Below, piece by piece: positions 32,367-40,593 of a stretch of DNA of 64,000 nt. Within the stretch, counting starts at the first letter, position 1. Each line of letters opens with the position of its first letter. The translations under genes were made by a program, and so were the position numbers. The DNA comes from Bacteroidetes bacterium GWF2_38_335 (GTDB taxonomy: Bacteria; Bacteroidota; Bacteroidia; Bacteroidales; GWF2-38-335): the NCBI GenBank assembly GCA_001769535.1, contig MEOH01000026.1:310001-374000 (forward strand), read 5' to 3'. The notes under the pieces were generated by a model, which worked only from the letters and a program-made list of their open reading frames with translations, was not told the origin of the DNA and did not search any database.

Positions 32367-32951
32367 TTATTGGGAAATTAGGAGTTTTCTGTAAATGATG
32401 TTGCAAGCCCATGCATCTGTTGCTGCGTATACCTGTTGGGAAGGTGACAGTTCTTCATTTTCCCAGTTTGACAAACGCTGCGATTTTGAAATTCGAATGC
32501 CCAGGGTAATAGCAGATATTTTTTTCAGTCCGCGCTCCTCGATCCCATAATTATTAGCCACATCAGCCAGGTCGAGGAATGCTTCAGGATTAAACGGTGA
32601 TAATTTTTGCAACGCTTTAATATCATCGCGTACAGCAAGGCCTATCTTAAGGATGTTCCTGTTTGAAAGAATGCCTTTTAGAGAATCAGGAAGTCCGGTA
32701 TATTTCAATCTGAAAAGAAATACGCAATCTGTTGAAGCCAATTGAAGCAAAGCAACAGAGTTTCGGTTAGCCTTACCTTTTTTAAAGCAAGGTTTTGTTT
32801 CAGTATCAAAGCCAATGATTGTTTCTTTGTTAAGCATTTCAACAGCATAATCAAGAATGCTGCTGTTTTGTACCACAACAATTTTTCCGTCAAAACTGCC
32901 TGCCGGCAGCAAATTGACTTCTTCAAGTGTTATATTTTGTTTAAACATCAT
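32367..32951 (-). CDS. RNase D-like 3'-5' exonuclease
   Basis: The 194-residue protein consists of a single DnaQ-like domain of the RNase D/WRN type: IIGFDTETKPCF (Exo I with Asp and Glu), GLAVRDDIKALQKL (Exo II) and YAATDAWACNIIYRKL (Exo III, DEDDy with Tyr before Ala-Ala-Thr-Asp). No HRDC domain follows. In eukaryotes and bacteria such small forms process RNA ends or DNA ends; the present one may act on structured RNA, given its rRNA methyltransferase neighbour. Its first codons overlap the end of the DUF5063 gene by 11 bases. The second Met, one codon on, is an equal start. Confidence 0.9.
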   Translation of the reverse strand: MMFKQNITLEEVNLLPAGSFDGKIVVVQNSSILDYAVEMLNKETIIGFDTETKPCFKKGKANRNSVALLQLASTDCVFLFRLKYTGLPDSLKGILSNRNILKIGLAVRDDIKALQKLSPFNPEAFLDLADVANNYGIEERGLKKISAITLGIRISKSQRLSNWENEELSPSQQVYAATDAWACNIIYRKLLISQ

Positions 32952-33552
32952 CCCCTCTTAAATCTTTCATTCGTTTGGAAATTAACCAATTGTCGGTATC
33001 TTTTTTTTCGAATCTTTCATCAGTTTTACCGGGAATATCAGAATAAAGGGCGATATGAATTTGTTCCATCAGTCCGATTAGTCTTTTCCCCCAATAATTT
33101 TCGAAAGCATTTTTACATTCCCACAAGGCATCATTCATAATTTCCTCATTTCCCAACTGATACAAATGAATCAGATCAGAAAGGTCCTGATAAATATCCG
33201 TAAAAACCTCAGAAACAGAGATTTGCATAATATCGTTTTCAACCATTGAAAACGGGTCCTGATAATCAAAATACCACTCGAAATTCTCGAGTTTTGCGGT
33301 TATTTTCATTTGAATGTATGACCAATCGCTTTCGGAGAAAATTTTTTCGACCGGTTCATCTAAAACCTGATCAAAGTATGGAATCAACGATGCTTTCAGA
33401 TAAAGCAAGGGAAGTATTTTCTGTGCCTGGCTCAGAAATATCAGAGCAGGCATTTTATCAATACTTTCAATCATTTTGCAATACTCGCTGGCCACAGTTA
33501 CAAATTCTATGGCATTTTTTGAATAAACAACCGATCCGGATTCTTCTTCCAT
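32941..33552 (-). CDS. DUF5063 domain protein
   Basis: The 203-residue all-helical acidic protein matches DUF5063 as I remember it: SKNAIEFVTVASEYCKMIE at the start, QKILPLLYLKASLIP, then VFTDIYQDLSDLIHLYQLG and WECKNAFENYWGKRLIGLM. The function is unknown. This family commonly precedes the 3'-5' exonuclease and the rRNA methyltransferase in Bacteroidetes genomes, as here, which hints at a role in RNA metabolism. It is the first gene of the operon, with a promoter about 20 bases upstream. The start ATG at 33552 gives the usual length. Confidence 0.82.
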   Translation of the reverse strand: MEEESGSVVYSKNAIEFVTVASEYCKMIESIDKMPALIFLSQAQKILPLLYLKASLIPYFDQVLDEPVEKIFSESDWSYIQMKITAKLENFEWYFDYQDPFSMVENDIMQISVSEVFTDIYQDLSDLIHLYQLGNEEIMNDALWECKNAFENYWGKRLIGLMEQIHIALYSDIPGKTDERFEKKDTDNWLISKRMKDLRGDDV

Positions 33553-33570
33553 TCAAGAAAATTTAAAACG

Positions 33571-33602
33571 CAAAAGTATGTTTTTATTTGTTCAGTTGCA
33601 AG
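33571..33602 (-). promoter_or_regulatory. Candidate promoter of the DUF5063 operon
   Basis: On the minus strand TACTTTTG (plus 33571-33578) fits TAnnTTTG, with CTTG (plus 33599-33602) at -33 after a 20-base spacer. Confidence 0.5.
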
Positions 33603-33835
33603 TTTGCTGTAAGAAAGTAAGATGCGGTTTTTAGATATCTGAACCAATTGCAGCAACTATGTTTGTTACTAATCTTGAATGGATAGATTAATTAGAGAAT
33701 TGATGATTGGATAGTTTGATTGTCCCGAAAATAAAATTTTCGAGGATGCTCGACTTTAGTCGGCATTCGATAGTTTGAAAATGGCAATATCAAACTATTT
33801 AATGATCATCTTAACGATAAAAAATCTTAAGGAAT

Positions 33836-33874
33836 AAAAAATTAGGCCGTAAGTTTATACAAACATACGGCCTA
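33836..33874 (-). terminator. Intrinsic terminator of the FG-GAP gene
   Basis: On the minus strand the stem TAGGCCGTA / TACGGCCTA with a 14-base loop is followed by a run of six T (A run at 33836-33841 on the plus strand). It lies about 70 bases behind the stop of the gene at 33942. Confidence 0.85.
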
Positions 33875-33941
33875 TTTATTTTTCGATAATAATCAATCAC
33901 ATAAGTTCTATCTGAAGATTATATAGCTTATTAGTTTCTAT

Positions 33942-36428
33942 CTATTCCTTTATTATCATTTCTGTAAATACTTCATTTTCTGTTTGAATGCTGATTAAGT
34001 AAATTCCATTTTCAAAACCTGATAAATCAATCCTTATGGATGTTTTAGAAGTAATATCATTCGATGATTTTAGAACAACTTTTCCTGTAATGTCCATAAT
34101 TTCAATTTCATTGATTGTTAACTGCTCATTATCAATTGTGATGAAACTGCTTGTGGGGTTTGGATAGGTTGATATGCCATTTTGATTTACTGTTTCAATG
34201 CTGGTTTCGAGATTATTTTCATACCATGCAATTTTACTGTCCCATTCTGATGCTGAAAGCACATCTAGAGCCCCATCACCATTAATATCGGCGCAAAATA
34301 CTGAGACAGCATGAAGTGCATCACTTGAAATTACCAGCTGAATTCCGAAAGTTCCGGCGCCATCAGTATTCTCATACCAGGCTATTTTATCGTCTTCAGA
34401 AGAAGCTGATATCACATCCATATCGCCATCGTTATCAAGATCAGCCGAATACACTGACTGTGCCCCATCGGCAGCCGAAGTAATAACTTGCTGAAAACCA
34501 AAATATCCTGAACCATCGGTATTTTCATACCATTCAATTCTGTCGTCATCAGCAGAAGCCGAAAGCACATCCAAATCTCCATCGCCATCAATATCAGAGC
34601 AGGAAACTGATTGAACACCGTAGGCATGTGTGGAAATAATTTGAAAATCTTCGAAAGTTCCGCTCCCGTCGGTATTTTCAAACCAGAATATCTGGTCGTC
34701 CCAACTTGAAGCTGCAAGAACATCCATGTCACCGTCACCGTCAAGGTCGGCAGAATAGATAACGGTACCAGCACCATATAAAAGTTGGCGAGGCCCAAAA
34801 GTTCCAATTCCATCAGTATTTTCATACCATCCAAGTGAGCCAAATAAGAAGGCAGAAAGAACATCCATATCTCCATCACCGTCAAGATCGGCAGTATAGA
34901 CCGAACGGACACCATCACCATCTGAAGGATCTGAAATTATTTGCTGAGGTCCGAATGTTCCGTACCCATCGGTGTTTTCGTACCAGGCTAATGTGTCTTC
35001 AATAGAAGAAGCAGAAAGCACGTCCAAATCCCCATCACCATCAAGATCGGCCGAATAGATTGTATTTACCCCTGTTGCAAAAGTATTAATAATTTGTTTT
35101 GCCATGAAAGTTCCGTTTCCATCGGTGTTTTCATACCAGGCCACTTTATTGTCACTACCGGAGGCAGAAAGAACATCCACATCACCATCACCATCAAAAT
35201 CGGCAGAATGTACTGAGCACGCACCTAAAGCAGCAGCAGTAATTAATTGTTGTAAACCGAAATTCCCTTCTCCATCGGTGTTTTCATACCAGGCAATAGT
35301 ATGATCACTGGCACAAACAGAAAGCACATCCATATCTCCATCTCCGTTAATATCTGCACAACAGACAACTTTTGCACCATCTGCAGTATTAGTTATAACC
35401 GTATGGGTTCCAAAAGTTCCTAAGCCATCGGTATTATTATACCAAACTAATTTGTTATCTCCGGGTGATGCAGAAAGCACGTCCATATCTCCATCTCCGT
35501 CAATGTCGGCAGAATAAACTGAACAGACTCCCAGAGCATCGGTTGTAATGACTTGCTGAGTTCCAAAAGTTCCTAAACCGTCAGTATTTTCATACCAGGC
35601 TATTTTGTATGGATAAGTTGGATAAGTAGAAGGGGCTGAAGCAGAAAGCACATCCATATCCCCATCACCGTCAAGATCGGAACAATAGACTGAATTTGCT
35701 CCATATACACCTGAAGAAATTGTTTGTTGAATTCCAAATGTTCCGCTTCCATCGGTATTTTCATACCAGACAATTTTATTAGACTGATTTAAAGCAGAAA
35801 GCACATCCATATCTCCATCACCATCAAGGTCAGCAGAATAAACTGAATATGCATCCATTGCATCAGTGGCAATAACCTGCTGAAGTCCGAATGTTCCGGC
35901 TCCGTCAGTGTTTTCATACCAAGCTATTTTATTGTCAATAATAGAGGTAGAAAGCACATCCATATCCCCATCACTATCAAGATCAGCAGAATAAACTGTG
36001 TATGGGTAATTAGCGTCAATAGTAATAACTTGTTGCGTTCCGAAAGTTCCGCTTCCGTCTGTGTTTTCGTACCAGGCAATTTTATTGTCCAAACCAGAAG
36101 CAGAAAGCACATCCATATCTCCATCTCCGTCAAGGTCTGCAGAGAAAACGGAGCATGCTTCCATCGCATCAGTGGTAATAACCTGCTGGTGGCCATATGT
36201 TCCCATTCCATCAGTATTTTCGTACCAGGCAATTTTATTGTCACCGCTAGAAGCCGAAATCACATCCATATCACCATCACCATCAATATCGGAAGGAAAT
36301 ACTGAATTTGGGCCATTGGTAACTGTATTTTCAATGATCACATTCGGGCCTCCGAAAGTAGTTTGGGCTTGTACTGTTATCAAAGAAACAGCAAAACCCA
36401 ATGTAAGGAATAAAGATAACTTTTTCAT
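33942..36428 (-). CDS. FG-GAP/VCBS repeat protein with T9SS sorting domain
   Basis: The 828-residue protein has a signal peptide (MKKLSLFLTLGFAVSLITVQAQ), then 14 tandem repeats of about 50 residues, each with a calcium-binding loop SADLDGDGDMDVLSAS and the signature IAWYENTDGxGTFGxQQVIT. The C-terminal 75 residues form a T9SS type A sorting domain (STYPNPTSSFITIDNEQL, then GFENGIYLISIQTENE). It should be exported to the cell surface by the Por system and fold as one or two calcium-loaded beta-propellers; adhesion or binding is likely. The repeats are alike also in DNA, so copy number may vary. It stands as a single-gene transcript with its own promoter and terminator. Confidence 0.92.
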   Translation of the reverse strand: MKKLSLFLTLGFAVSLITVQAQTTFGGPNVIIENTVTNGPNSVFPSDIDGDGDMDVISASSGDNKIAWYENTDGMGTYGHQQVITTDAMEACSVFSADLDGDGDMDVLSASGLDNKIAWYENTDGSGTFGTQQVITIDANYPYTVYSADLDSDGDMDVLSTSIIDNKIAWYENTDGAGTFGLQQVIATDAMDAYSVYSADLDGDGDMDVLSALNQSNKIVWYENTDGSGTFGIQQTISSGVYGANSVYCSDLDGDGDMDVLSASAPSTYPTYPYKIAWYENTDGLGTFGTQQVITTDALGVCSVYSADIDGDGDMDVLSASPGDNKLVWYNNTDGLGTFGTHTVITNTADGAKVVCCADINGDGDMDVLSVCASDHTIAWYENTDGEGNFGLQQLITAAALGACSVHSADFDGDGDVDVLSASGSDNKVAWYENTDGNGTFMAKQIINTFATGVNTIYSADLDGDGDLDVLSASSIEDTLAWYENTDGYGTFGPQQIISDPSDGDGVRSVYTADLDGDGDMDVLSAFLFGSLGWYENTDGIGTFGPRQLLYGAGTVIYSADLDGDGDMDVLAASSWDDQIFWFENTDGSGTFEDFQIISTHAYGVQSVSCSDIDGDGDLDVLSASADDDRIEWYENTDGSGYFGFQQVITSAADGAQSVYSADLDNDGDMDVISASSEDDKIAWYENTDGAGTFGIQLVISSDALHAVSVFCADINGDGALDVLSASEWDSKIAWYENNLETSIETVNQNGISTYPNPTSSFITIDNEQLTINEIEIMDITGKVVLKSSNDITSKTSIRIDLSGFENGIYLISIQTENEVFTEMIIKE

Positions 36429-36480
36429 AATCGCTATTTATAATATTATACCTGTTGTATTATTTAGAATGACTCTTTTA

Positions 36481-36511
36481 CAAATGTAAAATATAATTAT
36501 AAGAAAAGAAA
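36481..36511 (-). promoter_or_regulatory. Candidate promoter of the FG-GAP gene
   Basis: On the minus strand TTTC (plus 36508-36511), a 19-base spacer and TACATTTG (plus 36481-36488). The -7 box is perfect and the -33 box differs in one base. The leader would be about 45 bases. Confidence 0.5.
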
Positions 36512-36533
36512 GCTATTTGAAAATAAAATTATA

Positions 36534-38435
36534 TTATGACAATTTTATTTTATAATCATCAGAATAACTAATTACACTATTCTCGAGCATCCAACGGATT
36601 GCCTTCAGCACCTTGTCTTTATTGAAACTCATTTCGGCAATGAGGTCGTCAATATCCATGCTGGCGGTTTTGAGGACTGCTTTTATTTCATCCTGAATTT
36701 TAACAAACTCATAATTGGTTAATCCTGACTCATTATGCTTTTTGCAGATGTCGCAATGTCCGCACAGCGAAGGGTTTTTCTGGCCAAAATAGGAAAGCAG
36801 GATTTGTGACCGGCATTTTTCTGTTGTTGATGCGTAATATATAACCTCATCGATGCGCTCCTTATGTTTTTTCTTGCGCAGGGCATAATTTTCGCCTGAA
36901 AACATCAGGTTTTTTTCATCAATTCTTTCCTCTGTGTAAATAATCAGCGGTGTTTTTTTTCTTGGGATATACCTAATAACTTTTTGATTATTAAGGTATT
37001 GCAACATCTGTGAAATAATAAGGGCGGTGGTATTGCCTTTTTTGGCAAGATATTCCTCATCAGTTTTTACATATTCGGTAAAGATGCCTGTATAAGTACG
37101 CAGCAACAATTTTATAAATCCGTCAAATTTTGAATTTGCGACCTGAAATTTATACAGGTCATCGCGCGACATAAGGAACATTACCTTGGAGGGATTGTCA
37201 ATTTCATCTGTAAGTTCAACATATCCTTCCCTTTGAAGAAATTTAAGAGCGCTGTATGCACTCATCATATCAAATTTAAAGGTAAAGGCAAAGTCGCGGA
37301 TATTGAAATCAAAAACCAGTCCTTTTCCTGCACCCACCGGGAGTTTATAGTAATTTCCCAGTGCTGCGTACACTTGCTTTATTTCTTTAATATAGGGAAA
37401 TGATTTTTCAAAATTATCTTCAAGCTTGGCTTTATCAGAGTCGTGGTAAAGCAAAACCGCATAGGCCGGTTTTTCATCTCGGCCTCCCCTGCCTGCTTCC
37501 TGGAAATAGGCTTCCAGACTGTCGGGCAGGTCGATATGGGCCACAAAGCGTACATCGGGTTTGTCAATACCCATACCAAAAGCATTGGTTGACACTATAA
37601 TGCGGGTTCGTCCGGACTGCCAGTCATTTTGTTTTCTTTCGCGTTCAAGGTTATCGAGTCCGGCATGATAAAAATCCGCAGAAATTCCCTTTTTAATAAG
37701 CATGGTGGCAATTTCCTTTGTGCGGCGCCTATTCCGGACATAAACCACGCCGGTACCTTTAACTTTGTCAATGATATCGTTCAGGTACTTCATTTTATCT
37801 TCCACGTGTCTGACAATATAGGCGAGGTTTTTTCTTTCAAAGCTTTTGCGGAAGACATTTTTATTAACGAACCTGAGTTTTTCCTGAATATCGTCAACCA
37901 CAAGTGGAGTTGCGGTAGCGGTAAGGGCCAGAACCGACACATAAGGTAAAACATCCCTGATTTCAGCAATGCGGAGGTATGAAGGTCTGAAATCATAGCC
38001 CCACTGTGAGATGCAGTGAGACTCGTCCACAGCAATAAGGCTAACATTCATTTTTTTCACACGTTCAATAAAGAGATCCGAACCAAGTCGCTCAGGAGAG
38101 ATGTAAAGAAATTTGACATTTCCGTAAATACAATTATCAAGCGCCACATCTATTTCATGTTTAGAAAGTCCAGAATATATAGCGATGGCGTTGATGCCTT
38201 TTTTAACAAGATTTGAAACCTGGTCTTTCATAAGAGCGATCAGGGGGGTAACCACCAGACAAACACCCTCGGAAGCCAGTGCCGGCACCTGAAAAGTGAT
38301 GGACTTGCCACCACCGGTGGGCATGAGTCCGAGCGTATCATGACCCGAAGCAACAGATTTGATAATATCTTCCTGAAGCGGTCGGAACTGGGAATAGCCC
38401 CAGTATTTCTTTAATATATCATGATAAATACTCAA
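36534..38435 (-). CDS. recQ: ATP-dependent DNA helicase RecQ
   Basis: The 633-residue protein has all RecQ helicase motifs: SQFRPLQEDII (motif 0), MPTGGGKSITFQVPAL (Walker A), VDESHCISQWGYDFRPSY (DEAH-type box and aromatic-rich loop), ALTATA, and QEAGRGGRDEKPA (motif VI). The RecQ-Ct zinc site follows (CRSQILLSYFGQ ... CGHCDICKKH) and then a winged helix. No HRDC domain is visible at the C-terminus. It unwinds DNA during recombination and fork repair. The start is a TTG at 38435, immediately preceded by an in-frame TAA, so no ATG is available upstream; the encoded SIYHDILKKYWGYSQF is the conserved beginning. Confidence 0.95.
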   Translation of the reverse strand: MSIYHDILKKYWGYSQFRPLQEDIIKSVASGHDTLGLMPTGGGKSITFQVPALASEGVCLVVTPLIALMKDQVSNLVKKGINAIAIYSGLSKHEIDVALDNCIYGNVKFLYISPERLGSDLFIERVKKMNVSLIAVDESHCISQWGYDFRPSYLRIAEIRDVLPYVSVLALTATATPLVVDDIQEKLRFVNKNVFRKSFERKNLAYIVRHVEDKMKYLNDIIDKVKGTGVVYVRNRRRTKEIATMLIKKGISADFYHAGLDNLERERKQNDWQSGRTRIIVSTNAFGMGIDKPDVRFVAHIDLPDSLEAYFQEAGRGGRDEKPAYAVLLYHDSDKAKLEDNFEKSFPYIKEIKQVYAALGNYYKLPVGAGKGLVFDFNIRDFAFTFKFDMMSAYSALKFLQREGYVELTDEIDNPSKVMFLMSRDDLYKFQVANSKFDGFIKLLLRTYTGIFTEYVKTDEEYLAKKGNTTALIISQMLQYLNNQKVIRYIPRKKTPLIIYTEERIDEKNLMFSGENYALRKKKHKERIDEVIYYASTTEKCRSQILLSYFGQKNPSLCGHCDICKKHNESGLTNYEFVKIQDEIKAVLKTASMDIDDLIAEMSFNKDKVLKAIRWMLENSVISYSDDYKIKLS

Positions 38436-38460
38436 TTACAATATTGTAAAATATTAGAAT

Positions 38461-38490
38461 AAAAAAAAACAGCCCTAAATTGTGGCTGTT
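38461..38490 (-). terminator. Intrinsic terminator ahead of recQ
   Basis: Minus-strand stem AACAGCC / GGCTGTT with a 9-base loop and a run of nine T. It ends the transcript of the small membrane protein 38513-38749, so recQ, which begins just after it, needs its own promoter or read-through. Confidence 0.85.
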
Positions 38491-38512
38491 AGTAAACCCG
38501 GGTGTTAAAAAG

Positions 38513-38749
38513 TTAATCTTTTTTATCACTGAGAACCATGCTGAAAAAGCCGGGACCGAGGAGCAGGAATTTAGCTGCAAGTATCCAGGCCGACAAATGC
38601 ACCAGAACAAGTCCGGCAGCCAGCAAAGCATCATTGGGTGAATTGACAACTATAAAAAAAAGGACAAAACTAATAATCAACCCGATAACAGGCACGTACA
38701 TTGGTATTTTCATCAATTTTTTCATCTGTTTACTTTTTAATTTTCGCAT
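38513..38749 (-). CDS. Small two-helix membrane protein
   Basis: The 78-residue protein has a basic N-terminus and two hydrophobic segments, VPVIGLIISFVLFFIVV and ALLAAGLVLVHLSAWILAAKFLLL, with the short charged tail SDKKD. No family is recognised. The start may be the ATG at 38749 or, eight codons on, the ATG at 38725. A strong terminator follows 20 bases after the stop, which supports a real expressed gene. Confidence 0.6.
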   Translation of the reverse strand: MRKLKSKQMKKLMKIPMYVPVIGLIISFVLFFIVVNSPNDALLAAGLVLVHLSAWILAAKFLLLGPGFFSMVLSDKKD

Positions 38750-39096
38750 TTGATGACATCAAAAATAAGAATAATTTTTGGTTTGTTGGAATAATGATCA
38801 GGGAAAAGAATATAAAAGATTGCGGAGCGTCATAATATCTTGAAATAATACATTTAGCACAAAAAACAAATCTGCAATTTCAACTATTTTTTTTTGAACA
38901 GTCCCCTCCTCCTTTTTAAGTCTTCCCAATTAACTTTTCAACAACCTCATTGTCAGTAGGTGAATAATTCCAAACTTAACCATATTATTCACTTTCCCTT
39001 AAATGTTAACTAAACTTAAAAAACAAATTCCATTGCAAAGTATTGGCTTTTTTTTGTAATTTGGCACAATTTTTAATTTTAATAATATTCATTCAG
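38750..39096. other. Intergenic region upstream of guaB
   Basis: In this 347-base AT-rich region I see no gene and no clear repeat. A short minus-strand frame near 38930-38990 (reading WNYSPTDNEVVEKLIGKT then stop) could be the remnant of a lost gene but is too short to support. TAATTTG at 39057-39063, 34 bases before the guaB ATG, is a possible but imperfect -7 element. Confidence 0.5.
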
Positions 39097-40569
39097 ATGT
39101 CATTTGATACAGATAAAGTAATTTCCGAAGGATTAACATTTGACGATGTATTGCTGGTACCGGCATATTCTGAGGTTCTTCCACGCGAGGTTGATATTTC
39201 CACAAGCTTCTCACGGAACATCAGGTTAAACGCTCCGGTTGTTTCTGCAGCCATGGATACCGTTACCGAAGCTCAACTAGCCATTGCCATTGCCCGTGAA
39301 GGCGGAATCGGTGTTATCCATAAAAATATGTCAATTGAGCGCCAGGCCGTTCAGGTGAAAAAAGTTAAAAGGGCTGAAAATGGGATGATCATTGACCCGA
39401 TTACCATCAGCAAGGACCAGACTGTCGGGGATGCGCTGAACCTGATGAGTGAATTTAAAATCGGAGGTATCCCTGTTGTTAAAAAAGACCGCACACTTAT
39501 TGGCATTGTTACAAACCGTGACCTGCGCTTTCAGGAAAAAATGAACAGACCGATTTCCGAAGTCATGACGCAGGGAAAAATTATCACTACTTCTCAATCG
39601 ACCGACCTCGAAAAAGCAGCTGCCATTCTGCAGAAACACAAAATTGAAAAACTGCCCGTTGTTGACGAAAACAATAAACTTATCGGGTTGCTCACATATA
39701 AAGATATTACCAAGGCAAAAGACCGGCCAAATTCATGCAAAGACCATAAAGGACGTTTGATGGTTGCTGCAGGGGTTGGCATTGCATGGGATACCATGGA
39801 ACGCGTTGAAGCCCTTGTAAACGCCGATGTTGATGCCATTGTTATTGATACGGCACACGGACATTCGGTAAACGTTATAAAAATGCTGAAGCAGGTAAGA
39901 AAACGCTTCAAAACAATTGATATTGTCGTTGGAAATATCGGAACAGGCGAGGCTGCTAAAGTTCTTGTTGAAGCCGGTGCCGACGCAGTGAAAGTAGGAA
40001 TTGGTCCGGGCTCCATCTGCACCACCAGGGTTATTGCCGGTGTAGGCGTTCCCCAACTTTCGGCTGTTTATGATGTTTTTAAAGCTATAAAGGGCAAAAA
40101 TGTTCCTATTATTGCTGACGGCGGACTTCGTTACTCAGGTGATATTGTTAAAGCCATTGCGGCTGGCGCCAGTTCGGTAATGGCAGGAAGTTTATTTGCC
40201 GGAGTTGAAGAATCACCTGGAGAAACAATCATCTTTAACGGGAGGAAATTCAAATCTTATCGTGGCATGGGCTCCATTGAAGCCATGCAGCACGGATCAA
40301 AAGACAGATATTTCCAGGATGTTGAAGACGACATAAATAAACTTGTTCCCGAAGGAATTGAAGCCAGGGTTCCTTATAAAGGCACACTGTCGGAAGTTGT
40401 TTATCAGATGCTTGGCGGACTGCGTGCCGGTATGGGATATTGCGGCGCAAAGAATATTACCGCACTTCAAACGGCAAAATTTGTCAGGATTACTTCAAAC
40501 GGAATGATTGAAAGTCACCCGCATGATGTGACCATAACCCGCGAAGCACCTAATTACAGTAAATATTAA
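39097..40569 (+). CDS. guaB: Inosine-5'-monophosphate dehydrogenase
   Basis: The 490-residue protein oxidises IMP to XMP with NAD, the first committed step of GTP synthesis. N-terminal part: [24 protein letters not shown]. Two CBS domains (about residues 95-205) regulate the enzyme through adenine/guanine nucleotides. The catalytic loop is [13 protein letters not shown] with the active-site cysteine, followed by [14 protein letters not shown] and the flap with RGMGSIEAM. The ATG at 39097 fits the family; an earlier in-frame start would add a 18-residue hydrophobic piece not found in IMPDH. It is followed after 24 bases by the SurA-like gene, an arrangement typical for Bacteroidetes. Confidence 0.97.
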   Translation: MSFDTDKVISEGLTFDDVLLVPAYSEVLPREVDISTSFSRNIRLNAPVVSAAMDTVTEAQLAIAIAREGGIGVIHKNMSIERQAVQVKKVKRAENGMIIDPITISKDQTVGDALNLMSEFKIGGIPVVKKDRTLIGIVTNRDLRFQEKMNRPISEVMTQGKIITTSQSTDLEKAAAILQKHKIEKLPVVDENNKLIGLLTYKDITKAKDRPNSCKDHKGRLMVAAGVGIAWDTMERVEALVNADVDAIVIDTAHGHSVNVIKMLKQVRKRFKTIDIVVGNIGTGEAAKVLVEAGADAVKVGIGPGSICTTRVIAGVGVPQLSAVYDVFKAIKGKNVPIIADGGLRYSGDIVKAIAAGASSVMAGSLFAGVEESPGETIIFNGRKFKSYRGMGSIEAMQHGSKDRYFQDVEDDINKLVPEGIEARVPYKGTLSEVVYQMLGGLRAGMGYCGAKNITALQTAKFVRITSNGMIESHPHDVTITREAPNYSKY

Positions 40570-40593
40570 TTAACCATATAAAAACAGCGAAAA

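Larger units (their letters stand above)
33553..33941. other. Intergenic region with hairpins
   Basis: This 389-base gap holds no gene. It contains the promoter of the DUF5063 operon, then AT-rich DNA with short near-repeats (GGATAGATTAATTAGAG and similar) and two linked hairpins at 33724-33768: CGAAAAT-AAA-ATTTTCG and CGACT-TT-AGTCG, which resemble fragments of REP-type elements. The terminator of the downstream FG-GAP gene lies at 33836-33874. Confidence 0.6.

Noticed and set aside
38930-38990. Possible remnant of a coding sequence on the minus strand before guaB
   Set aside because: Only about 19 codons are open and no start or homologue can be seen.
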